Under the pieces are notes generated by a model that was given only the letters and a program-made list of their open reading frames with translations, did not search any database and was not told the DNA's origin. Shown here one piece after another: positions 1 to 6,642 of a DNA stretch of 8,246 bases (the first letter of the stretch is position 1; each line of letters begins with the position of its first letter). Origin of the DNA: Bacteroidales bacterium (GTDB taxonomy: Bacteria > Bacteroidota > Bacteroidia > Bacteroidales > B39-G9); assembly GCA_023145555.1 (NCBI GenBank), contig JAGLDO010000175.1:1-8246 (forward strand), in the 5' to 3' direction. The translations under genes and the position numbers were made by a program.

Positions 1-1023
1 TTGTTTAAAAGTAAGTTCTTTCGAATTTATTATTTGATTAAGAACATTATTCAATGCAGGTATTTTAATCGGAATATTAATATTTTTTAGCACATGTTTG
101 AGGTTTTCAATAGCATAAGGAATGCTTTGAATAAAATAAGATTTTTTTTCGTAAAACCCTCTGTAACCATAGGCTCCGAGTACTTGAATTATTCTAATCA
201 GAACATAAGCATAATAAAATTTAACAAACTCTTGTTCGTTAATATCTGTTATATTTTTTGCTTTGCCAATATAATAATTAAGCAGTTCATCTCTAACTTT
301 TTGAGGTAAATCAGCTTTAGCTTGATATAGCAAAGAAGCTAAGTCGTATTGTAATGCACCTTTTCGTCCTCCCTGGTAATCAATAAAGTAAGTTGAATAA
401 TCATAAAGCATTATATTCCTTGATTGAAAATCGCGATACATAAAATAATTACAGTCTGTTGTAAGCAAATAGTCGGCAAGATTATTAAAATCGTTTTCAA
501 GTTCCTGCTCGTCAAAATTGATTTTTGCTAATTTCAGAAAATAGTATTTAAAATAATTCAAATCCCAAAGAATTGATTGTTTGTCGAATGAAGCACGAGG
601 ATAACAAACATTGTAGTCTATATCATTACCGACATCAACCTGAAATTTTATTAGTTGGTCGATAACATCTTTGTAAATATTTAAAATTTGATTTTCTGTA
701 GTTCCATCTTCATGAATAAAATTAAAGAGAGAGTAATCGCCAAGGTCTTGAAGCAAATATATGTTGTTAGACAAATCGGTATCATAAATTTGAGGAACAT
801 TTAATTCGTTTTTTAAAAAAGTTTTTGTGAAATCGATAAAGGCAATATTTTCTTTTTTGTTATTATTGAAAACACCAATTGCCGTTTTGGTTTTACTTAT
901 AATCCTGAAATATAAACGATTTGAGCCTGATTGTGGTAATTTGTATGAATGGGTTGATTTTTCGCCTGCCCATTTTTCAAATAATGATATTAAACTTGAG
1001 AGATGTTTATTAGTAGTTATCAT
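1..1023 (-). CDS. APH-fold sugar/small-molecule kinase, probable N-terminal half of a kinase-RapZ C-terminal fusion (3' end outside window)
   Basis: Reading leftward from ATG at 1023, the frame stays open for 341 codons to the window edge, so the C-terminus is missing. The aminoglycoside-phosphotransferase (APH/choline kinase) fold is visible in order: a nucleotide-loop-like QSGSNRLYFRI (residues 31-41), the hinge-like LLQDLGDYSLF (90-100), the Brenner catalytic motif YRDFQSRN (196-203; D198 the probable base, N203 a metal ligand, with Tyr in place of the usual first His), and FIDYQGGRKG (213-222; D215 the second metal ligand). Relatives include AmgK, which phosphorylates the anomeric carbon of N-acetylmuramate/N-acetylglucosamine in peptidoglycan recycling. 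From memory, the YRDFQSRN plus FIDYQGGRKG form is typical of Bacteroidota proteins that continue into a RapZ C-terminal-like domain. That domain would begin just past the edge, so the fusion is inferred. The substrate is uncertain. The gene diverges from the DUF433 gene. A TAATTTTG that could serve as a -7 box lies at 1042-1035, without a matching -33 box. Confidence 0.88.
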   Translation of the reverse strand, partial: MITTNKHLSSLISLFEKWAGEKSTHSYKLPQSGSNRLYFRIISKTKTAIGVFNNNKKENIAFIDFTKTFLKNELNVPQIYDTDLSNNIYLLQDLGDYSLFNFIHEDGTTENQILNIYKDVIDQLIKFQVDVGNDIDYNVCYPRASFDKQSILWDLNYFKYYFLKLAKINFDEQELENDFNNLADYLLTTDCNYFMYRDFQSRNIMLYDYSTYFIDYQGGRKGALQYDLASLLYQAKADLPQKVRDELLNYYIGKAKNITDINEQEFVKFYYAYVLIRIIQVLGAYGYRGFYEKKSYFIQSIPYAIENLKHVLKNINIPIKIPALNNVLNQIINSKELTFKQ

Positions 1024-1125
1024 ATTTTTTTACACAAAATTAATTAATTTTTTCAACTAGTTTACGTATATTTACTTAAATGTTATTACAATGCCTAAGT
1101 TAGTCTTTATGCGAAGGAACCAAAA

Positions 1126-1175
1126 ATAAAATTGAAAAAAACAGAATAAATGGTTAAATTTGTATAAAATTGAAA
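1126..1175. repeat. 12-bp direct repeat flanking the promoter, possible operator
   Basis: The 12-mer ATAAAATTGAAA occurs at 1126-1137 and again at 1164-1175, 38 bp apart start to start. The first copy covers the proposed -33 box and the second covers the proposed transcription start. An inverted partner, CAATTT at 1185-1190, faces AAATTG at 1167-1172 and brackets the DUF433 ATG. The placement would suit autoregulation by an antitoxin, but the base composition makes coincidence plausible. Confidence 0.3.
1132..1162 (+). promoter_or_regulatory. Candidate Bacteroidota-type promoter for the DUF433/DUF5615 operon
   Basis: A TTG at 1132-1134 is followed after 20 bp by TAAATTTG at 1155-1162, matching the Bacteroidota primary-sigma pattern of a -33 TTG and a -7 TAnnTTTG spaced 19-21 bp apart. 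Transcription would start near 1168-1170, leaving a leader of only about 10 nt before the ATG at 1179. The region is very A/T-rich, so a chance match is possible. The start site has not been mapped. Confidence 0.45.
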
Positions 1176-1178
1176 TTT

Positions 1179-1403
1179 ATGATACAATTTAATAAATACA
1201 TAGAAATAAATACAGAAAAAAGATTTGGAAAACCAATTATAAAAGGCACACGAATTTCCGTTTATGATGTTCTATCGTGGTTGTCAAACGGAATGACACG
1301 AGAAGAAATTATAGCAGATTATCCTGAATTAAAAGAAAATCAAATAAATGCTTGCCTGTCATTTGCTGCAAACAAAGAACGAAGACATTTATATGCCTCA
1401 TGA
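1179..1403 (+). CDS. DUF433 family protein, predicted VapB-like antitoxin
   Basis: This 74-residue protein has the DUF433 (COG2442) signature: RFGKPIIKGTRISVYDVL (residues 15-32), then a helix-turn-helix-like stretch GMTREEIIADYP and ENQINACLSFAA (38-64). DUF433 proteins are DNA-binding-like and are predicted antitoxins paired with PIN-like DUF5615 proteins. Such a partner follows here with a 4-base ATGA overlap, implying translational coupling. The expected role is to neutralise the downstream protein and repress the shared promoter; both are inferred. ATG 1179 was chosen over an in-frame TTG at 1170, because the TTG would sit on the predicted transcription start and ATG gives the usual short N-terminus ahead of the conserved core. 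No Shine-Dalgarno sequence is seen. Confidence 0.88.
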   Translation: MIQFNKYIEINTEKRFGKPIIKGTRISVYDVLSWLSNGMTREEIIADYPELKENQINACLSFAANKERRHLYAS

Positions 1404-1732
1404 AACTACTTTTTGACCAAAATATTTCTTTTAGACTGATTAAGCTGATATCAGATTTTTACCCAAATGCAAAACAAGTTAGAGAATTAGGATTAGAGAA
1501 TGCAACTGACAATGAAATATTTGAATATGCAAAAAAAAACGATTATGCAATAGTTTCTTTTGATTCTGACTTCTGCGATTTGAATATTATGAGAGGATTC
1601 CTTCCAAAAATAATTTGGATAAGAACAGGAAATACAACTACAAAGAATTTAGAAATTATTTTAAAAAATAAACACGAATTGATAAAAACATTTATGAAAG
1701 AAGATTTCGGTTGCCTTGAAATAGCTGATTGA
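1400..1732 (+). CDS. DUF5615 PIN-like protein, predicted VapC-like toxin
   Basis: This 110-residue protein matches DUF5615 (COG4634, PIN-like/Mut7-C-like), a predicted metal-dependent RNase fold. The expected acidic residues are present: D6 in LLFDQN at the end of strand 1, D37 and E39 in ATDNEIFEYA, and D55 and D57 in IVSFDSDF. The C-terminal half carries IIWIRTGN (residues 71-78), also typical of the family. Length is normal for a single-domain member, so the gene looks intact. The start is ATG 1400, which overlaps the DUF433 stop codon as ATGA. An upstream in-frame ATG at 1352 would only add 16 residues read out of frame through the DUF433 gene. RNase activity and toxicity are inferred from the family and from pairing with DUF433. 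No terminator hairpin is evident after the stop. Confidence 0.87.
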   Translation: MKLLFDQNISFRLIKLISDFYPNAKQVRELGLENATDNEIFEYAKKNDYAIVSFDSDFCDLNIMRGFLPKIIWIRTGNTTTKNLEIILKNKHELIKTFMKEDFGCLEIAD

Positions 1733-1755
1733 TAAATACAAAAGTTTAAAACGAT

Positions 1756-1819
1756 GTTGTTTATAAAGTTAAATGTTTCCCTGATAAACATAAACAATTA
1801 AAAATGAGTTGTTTATAAA
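1756..1819. repeat. Three copies of TTGTTTAT in alternating orientation upstream of the sensor gene
   Basis: GTTGTTTATAAA occurs identically at 1756-1767 and 1808-1819. Between them, ATAAACAA at 1790-1797 is the reverse complement of the shared core TTGTTTAT. The middle copy could therefore pair with either flanking copy. The repeats lie in the 98-bp gap before the sensor phosphatase ATG (1831), with the last copy ending 11 bp before it. They may be regulator sites or leader structure. The gap has no clear TAnnTTTG promoter, and the A/T bias limits confidence. Confidence 0.35.
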
Positions 1820-1830
1820 AATATTTACAA

Positions 1831-4800
1831 ATGAAGAAGTTATTTTTATTAATTTTATTTATTTCAATTCTTTCTGTTTCATTTGTAAATGCACAGAAAC
1901 AACATTTACAATTTGAGCAAATTACTAATAAAAGCGGTAGGTCTTTAGGTTTCATTACCGGTATAGTTCAAGATAATCAGGGCTTTATGTGGTTCTCAAC
2001 TCGAAGTGGATTAGTTCGCTACGATGGCTATGATTATAAATTATTTAAAAAAAATCCCAAAGATTCGACTTCATTACCTTACAACGATATTGCAAATCTT
2101 TATTATGATAAATCAGGTATTTTATGGATGTTGCATTACGACCAATATTTTCCTTTTAAGGATGAAAAATTAAATTTTGAGTACGATTCTATTACTAACC
2201 AACATTTTGATTTACAAGCAAAGATTATTGAAGATAATGATAATAACCTTTGGATTGGTCCAAGTCCAAAAGGATTAATGAAATATAATAAAACAACTAA
2301 ACAGTCGCAGTATTTTAAACAAACATTACCATTATATTCACCTAAAGCGTTGGCATATCTTGATTCGTTTATGGTTTCACAAACTGCTACATGCAAATTA
2401 ATTGAGATTAGTAATGATGCAGACACATCAATAAGTTTTGAATTAAAAGAAGATAAAGATATATTGGTTGTTTCGGCAGGAGAAGCTGACAACAACACTT
2501 TGTACGATTACGGATTTATAAGCCAAAATAAAAAAACTGTCTGGCAAATGAACTATAGCAAGCTTAAGCATGCAGGAGGCTCTGCTAAGAATAAAATTCA
2601 AATTGATTTAATAAAATTAAAAAAGGGTAAATATAAATTAAATTATAAATCAGATAATTCAAATTCATATGGAAAATGGGATGGGGCAGCTCCGGATAAA
2701 ATTAATTTTTACGGAATTCAACTGTTTTGTTTGCCATCAAATCAAATTGAATATTTCAAACAACATATTATTAAAGATTACCATCCTGAAAATTATATTT
2801 TTTCAAATTCAATAAAAGATTTTTTAATTGACAACACAGGCAATTTTTGTTTTCTTTCCGATAAGGGAATTCACAAATATGTAAAAGAAAAGAATACTTT
2901 TATTAATTATAATATTGATTATTGTAAGTTATTAGGCAGTGATTTTGAAAGTCCTTATTTAATGTTTTATCAAGATAACGATAATGATTTCTGGATTGGT
3001 ACAAACACCGGGTTAATTAAGTATAATCAAGAAAAAGATAAATTCCTTGTATTTAAAAACACTAAAACAAAATCTGTTTTAACAAGCAATACAATTTATA
3101 CTATTTATCAAGATAATGATGGTGCAATTTGGGTTGGTACAGATAAAGGATTAAATATATATGATAAAAAGAAAGATGTTTTTTATAAATATACAGCAGA
3201 TAATGATAATAGATTGTATGACAATAAAATAATTAAGTTTTATGATGATAGATCGAGTAATTTGTGGGTAGCAACTTTCGAAGGTTTAAACAGATTAAAA
3301 AAATCACGATTTAAACATTACAATCTTGATATTGACAGATATGCTCAATTCCCTGTTTGTATTGACAAAAAAAAGAGAATTTGGTATCGTGGAAACGATA
3401 ATTATCTGTTTAGTTATAATTTGAAAAATAGAACAATTAGGAAATTTCCTGTTAGCAAGGATTTTTTCAATTATGATAAAATTTTTAATGTAAGTGATTA
3501 TTTTTTTAACAATATTTTTGAAGACAGCCAAAACAATTTATGGATTTCTGTTGATAACGGATTAATTAATTTTAACCGAATATCGAAAAGAGTAACCGAC
3601 AGTTTGAAAATTAATGCTGTCGTTGTTAATGAAGACAGTATAAAAAATAAAGTTTGTGCATTAGCCGAAGATTCATATAACAACCTATGGCTTTTTTCTT
3701 TAGAGGGAATATATCATTACAACAGGATAAAGCATAAATTGACAGATTTTGTTAGTTTTAATCTTAATTATGAAGATATTTTTGAAGTAGATAGAAAGTT
3801 CATAAAGTTTGTTCTTTTAACTAATAAAGGCGATTTTATGATTAGAACAACCAATGGAGTATATAAATTCAATCCAAAACAAAAAAAGATTAAACTTCTC
3901 CTAAAGTTTGACGAAGAGATAAAATCAACTTCATTAACCGAAGGGAATATTTATCAAGCTTACGACGGAAATATTTGGATTGCTGCTTTGCCAAATTTAT
4001 ATGAGTATGACAAAAATTTTAAATTACATACTTATAAAGTTAATGATTCACCTGACCTGGGTTTTTGTAATATTTTTCAGGATAAAGACAGCTTAATATG
4101 GATTTACACAAATAACGGATTGTTTAATTTCACTAAAACAAATCAAGAGTTTCGTCATTATTCAATTGATGATGGTTTGGTTGATAACAGCATAAACGGA
4201 ATGATTGATGATGGACGAGGAAATTTGTGGATTACAAGTTTAAAAGGCTTAACAAAATTTGAGAAAAGCGATCAAACTTGCGTTAATTTTTTCCGTTCTT
4301 CTGATTATACATCTTACTATTTTTTAGGTAATCCAAGTAGATTTAAATCACCAAAAGGAGAAGTGATTCTATTTACAAATAAAGGATTTCTAAGTTTCTT
4401 CCCTGACAGTATTAATTATAATAAACCAAATATGGTAGTCGATAATTTTACTCTATTTGGTAAGGAATATAAGTTTGATAGTTTAATTTATAAAAAGAAA
4501 TATATAAAATTAAAGTTTAATCAAAACTTTTTGGCTTTTGAATTTTCAGCCTTAGATTATACAGACCCATCTAAAAATAAATATTCGTATTTCCTTGATG
4601 GATTAGACGTTAGTTGGACAAATTGCGATGCAGATAATCGAAAAGCAACTTATACAGGTGTGTCGCCGGGTGAATATGTTTTTAGACTAAAAGGTTCAAA
4701 TAGCGATAATGTATGGAATGAAAAAGGTATTAAATTACATATTATTATCACACCACCATGGTATAAAACAACTTTGGCTTATATCCTTTATGTTTTAGGA

Positions 4801-5691
4801 TTTTTGTTTGCATTATATATGTTTATTCATATTAGAGAAAAAAAATTGATTAAAGAGAAAATGATTCTTGAGCAAAAAGTTGTTGAGAGAACAGCTGAAG
4901 TTGTAAAACAAAGAGACCAAATTTCTGAACAAAAGAAAAATATAACAGATAGTATTCAATATGCAAGTAGAATTCAAAGGGCTTTATTGCCCTCTGAAGA
5001 ATATAGAGAAGAAATATTACCCGATCATTTTATTTTGTTCCGTCCTCGCGATATTGTCAGTGGCGATTATTATTGGATGAAGCAAAAAAACGGCAAAACA
5101 ATTGTTGTTGCTGCAGACTGCACCGGTCATGGTGTCCCCGGAGCTTTTATGAGCATGCTTGGTGTTGCATTTTTAAACGAAATTGCAAATAGAGACGATA
5201 TAAATGAAGCAAATGAAATATTAAACAGTTTGCGTACCCATGTAATTAAAGCTTTACACCAAACAGGTAAAGAAGGCGAATCAAAAGACGGTATGGATAT
5301 TGCTCTGTGTGTTATTGATGCTGACAGAAAAAAAATGCAATTTGCAGGCGCATACAACCCTTTGTATCTAATTAGAAACAATGAATTAATTCAGGTTAAA
5401 GCCGACCGTATGCCAATTGGTTTTTATTTTAAAGAAGGAGTTGATTTTAAAAACAACGAAGTTAATTTAGAAAAAGATGATAAATTATATATCTTTTCTG
5501 ATGGATTTGCCGACCAGTTTGGAGGAAAAGATGGCAGAAAATTTATGTCTAAAAAATTTAAACAATTACTTACTGATATTAATCAAAAGCCGATGAGTGT
5601 ACAACACGATATTTTAGACACAACAATTGACAAATGGAGAGGTGATATTGAGCAAATTGATGATGTTTTAATTGTTGGATTAAAAATATAA
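1831..5691 (+). CDS. Periplasmic propeller sensor with Y_Y_Y domain and cytoplasmic SpoIIE/PP2C phosphatase
   Basis: This 1286-residue single-pass membrane sensor is predicted to convert a periplasmic signal into Ser/Thr dephosphorylation. A signal peptide (1-21, VNA|QK) leads into Reg_prop-type blades centred on W54, W99, W142, W388, W434, W479, W518, W571, W620, W716, W757 and W800, plus degenerate ones. This is roughly the 14 to 15 blades of a double propeller. Residues about 177-308 interrupt the blades with a beta-sandwich-like insert. A Y_Y_Y domain (about 905-973), a membrane helix (about 979-1000) and a coiled coil (about 1001-1045) follow. The SpoIIE domain has all its metal-binding aspartates: D1079 in SGDYYW, D1096 in ADCTGHG, D1223 in FSDG, and D1277 in IDDVLIVG. 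It ends at the phosphatase, with no histidine kinase or HTH domain. Family precedent suggests a phosphorylated STAS anti-anti-sigma substrate; none is encoded nearby. Start: ATG followed directly by the signal peptide. Confidence 0.93.
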   Translation: MKKLFLLILFISILSVSFVNAQKQHLQFEQITNKSGRSLGFITGIVQDNQGFMWFSTRSGLVRYDGYDYKLFKKNPKDSTSLPYNDIANLYYDKSGILWMLHYDQYFPFKDEKLNFEYDSITNQHFDLQAKIIEDNDNNLWIGPSPKGLMKYNKTTKQSQYFKQTLPLYSPKALAYLDSFMVSQTATCKLIEISNDADTSISFELKEDKDILVVSAGEADNNTLYDYGFISQNKKTVWQMNYSKLKHAGGSAKNKIQIDLIKLKKGKYKLNYKSDNSNSYGKWDGAAPDKINFYGIQLFCLPSNQIEYFKQHIIKDYHPENYIFSNSIKDFLIDNTGNFCFLSDKGIHKYVKEKNTFINYNIDYCKLLGSDFESPYLMFYQDNDNDFWIGTNTGLIKYNQEKDKFLVFKNTKTKSVLTSNTIYTIYQDNDGAIWVGTDKGLNIYDKKKDVFYKYTADNDNRLYDNKIIKFYDDRSSNLWVATFEGLNRLKKSRFKHYNLDIDRYAQFPVCIDKKKRIWYRGNDNYLFSYNLKNRTIRKFPVSKDFFNYDKIFNVSDYFFNNIFEDSQNNLWISVDNGLINFNRISKRVTDSLKINAVVVNEDSIKNKVCALAEDSYNNLWLFSLEGIYHYNRIKHKLTDFVSFNLNYEDIFEVDRKFIKFVLLTNKGDFMIRTTNGVYKFNPKQKKIKLLLKFDEEIKSTSLTEGNIYQAYDGNIWIAALPNLYEYDKNFKLHTYKVNDSPDLGFCNIFQDKDSLIWIYTNNGLFNFTKTNQEFRHYSIDDGLVDNSINGMIDDGRGNLWITSLKGLTKFEKSDQTCVNFFRSSDYTSYYFLGNPSRFKSPKGEVILFTNKGFLSFFPDSINYNKPNMVVDNFTLFGKEYKFDSLIYKKKYIKLKFNQNFLAFEFSALDYTDPSKNKYSYFLDGLDVSWTNCDADNRKATYTGVSPGEYVFRLKGSNSDNVWNEKGIKLHIIITPPWYKTTLAYILYVLGFLFALYMFIHIREKKLIKEKMILEQKVVERTAEVVKQRDQISEQKKNITDSIQYASRIQRALLPSEEYREEILPDHFILFRPRDIVSGDYYWMKQKNGKTIVVAADCTGHGVPGAFMSMLGVAFLNEIANRDDINEANEILNSLRTHVIKALHQTGKEGESKDGMDIALCVIDADRKKMQFAGAYNPLYLIRNNELIQVKADRMPIGFYFKEGVDFKNNEVNLEKDDKLYIFSDGFADQFGGKDGRKFMSKKFKQLLTDINQKPMSVQHDILDTTIDKWRGDIEQIDDVLIVGLKI

Positions 5692-5731
5692 TATTGAATC
5701 CACTTTAAAAAGTTGTAATTTTAAATTGTAG

Positions 5732-5811
5732 AGACCTGACATGTTTCCTATTATAATTACTATCAGTGGTTTGTGTAGTTCGTTTTTTATTAGCCCAAAC
5801 ATGTCAGGTCT
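5732..5811. repeat. 15-bp perfect inverted repeat with 50-nt loop between convergent genes
   Basis: AGACCTGACATGTTT at 5732-5746 is exactly complementary to AAACATGTCAGGTCT at 5797-5811. A G-U and an A-U pair could extend the RNA stem by two. It lies in the 176-bp gap between the convergent sensor and lipoprotein genes. The right arm runs into TCTTTT, so weak bidirectional termination is possible, but the loop is far longer than in ordinary terminators. A competing 6-bp stem (AGCCCA 5792-5797 with TGGGCT 5820-5825) overlaps the right arm. No target-site duplication is evident at the edges, so it does not clearly look like a miniature transposon. Confidence 0.75.
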
Positions 5812-5867
5812 TTTCGGAGTGGGCTCAATATTATTTGTTTTTTTGTAAAAAAATCAGTTTGTTCTTG

Positions 5868-6401
5868 TTATTCAATAAGTTTATTGTCTCGCCTGAAAAT
5901 TTCCAAAATCCTTACATCATTTCGATTATCAGGAATAATTGTACCTTGTATCTGTCCGGGATATCCTAATTTAACTCTTAATTCATTATGTAAGCTAAGA
6001 CTAACAATTGGATCAATTACTACCCAATTACAACCAGCAGAAGAATAACCCGGCCAAAAATATCCGGTATATATTAAATCATTATTTGCTTTTATTGCAA
6101 AGGCTACTCCATTAACAGGAAACTCAATATTTTGGATTGTTTGTATGGCAGCGTCTGAGATTTTAAAAATATAATTTTTTGAATCGTAAGATATAAAGTC
6201 AGAATAGCAAATTAATGGGTTTTCATTTGTAATTACAGAAGTTTCGTTAATCTGATCTGTGTTTTCAACAGTTTCAAATGATTGCAAAAGATATAATTCA
6301 ACATTGCCTGAAACCGTTTCTAAATCTTCATTTTTGTCACAAGCAATAAAAGTTAAAGAAAATATTGCAATGAGCTCAAAATAAATAAAATATTTTTTCA
6401 T
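5868..6401 (-). CDS. Small predicted lipoprotein of unknown function
   Basis: This complete 177-residue protein begins MKKYF and has a hydrophobic signal segment ending FIAC, making C21 the probable lipidated cysteine (signal peptidase II). The box is slightly atypical because Phe and Ile occupy the -3 and -2 positions. The residues after it, DKNEDLE, are acidic and resemble the lipoprotein export signal that sends Bacteroidota lipoproteins to the outer face of the outer membrane. Surface location is therefore plausible. The mature part looks like a mainly beta domain, with conserved-looking stretches YTGYFWPGYSSAGCNWVVIDP-like (111-131; C124) and LRVKLGYPGQIQG (141-153). C65 and C124 could form a disulfide. 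I do not recognise the function. The gene converges on the sensor phosphatase and diverges from the transglutaminase-like gene. The ATG is at 6401, with no Shine-Dalgarno sequence. Confidence 0.82.
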   Translation of the reverse strand: MKKYFIYFELIAIFSLTFIACDKNEDLETVSGNVELYLLQSFETVENTDQINETSVITNENPLICYSDFISYDSKNYIFKISDAAIQTIQNIEFPVNGVAFAIKANNDLIYTGYFWPGYSSAGCNWVVIDPIVSLSLHNELRVKLGYPGQIQGTIIPDNRNDVRILEIFRRDNKLIE

Positions 6402-6642
6402 ATCAATTATCTTATGGTTTGATAAAGGTTAGACGTATTATCTTTGTTATTGGTTGCGAAAAAAAAATGAAACCAAAAAGAATAATTGACAGATGTAATT
6501 TTGAAATTAAAATATGAAGTAATTTTATTGATAATCGAGGTGTAGAGATTTCATTAACAAAAATTATTTAGCAACTAACAAAATAATATTGTAAATTGCA
6601 TAATTAAAATGCTTTAATAATTTATTACTAAAATTTTAATCC
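6402..6642. other. Divergent intergenic region, no recognised signal
   Basis: This 241-bp A/T-rich stretch lies between the start codons of the lipoprotein gene and the transglutaminase-like gene and must hold promoters for both. I searched both strands by eye for TAnnTTTG and a spaced TTG and found only poor partial matches, such as TAAATTGC near 6592. No ORF longer than about 16 codons, strong hairpin or RNA gene was seen. Confidence 0.5.

Noticed and set aside
1036..1051. Perfect 16-bp palindrome AAAATTAATTAATTTT upstream of the kinase
   Set aside because: It consists solely of A and T in a very A/T-rich gap, so it is weak evidence for an operator. It overlaps a possible minus-strand -7 box (1042-1035) that lacks a -33 partner at 19-21 bp.
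827..1060. 77-codon plus-strand ORF, and the similar one at 94-309
   Set aside because: Both lie antisense to the kinase frame, which shows clear conserved motifs; the products are low-complexity with no recognisable features.
1170..1181. TTG at 1170 as the DUF433 start codon
   Set aside because: It sits on the predicted transcription start and adds only three residues before the in-frame ATG at 1179, which fits the family N-terminus better.
1352..1399. Upstream ATG for the DUF5615 gene
   Set aside because: It would add 16 residues from the out-of-frame DUF433 coding sequence. The family begins with MKLLFDQN-like residues at the ATG overlapping the antitoxin stop codon.
1543..1955. Minus-strand ORFs across the toxin gene end and sensor start
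   Set aside because: They are shadows antisense to well-supported genes, with Phe/Ile/Cys-rich products typical of reverse reading of A/T-rich coding DNA.
2136..5381. Several minus-strand ORFs (2136-2498, 3304-3531, 3498-3683, 5127-5381) inside the sensor gene
   Set aside because: The plus-strand frame is continuous with domain motifs throughout; the antisense frames show none.
5732..5811. Miniature inverted-repeat transposon
   Set aside because: The arms and roughly 80-bp length would fit, but no direct target-site duplication flanks the arms and only one copy is in view.
5836..5860. T7/A7 run read as a terminator for the convergent genes
   Set aside because: The run can pair with itself but has no G/C stem before it on either strand, so it is not a credible intrinsic terminator.
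5766..5969. 67-codon plus-strand ORF
   Set aside because: It begins inside the inverted-repeat loop and overlaps the lipoprotein gene antisense; the product has no recognisable features.
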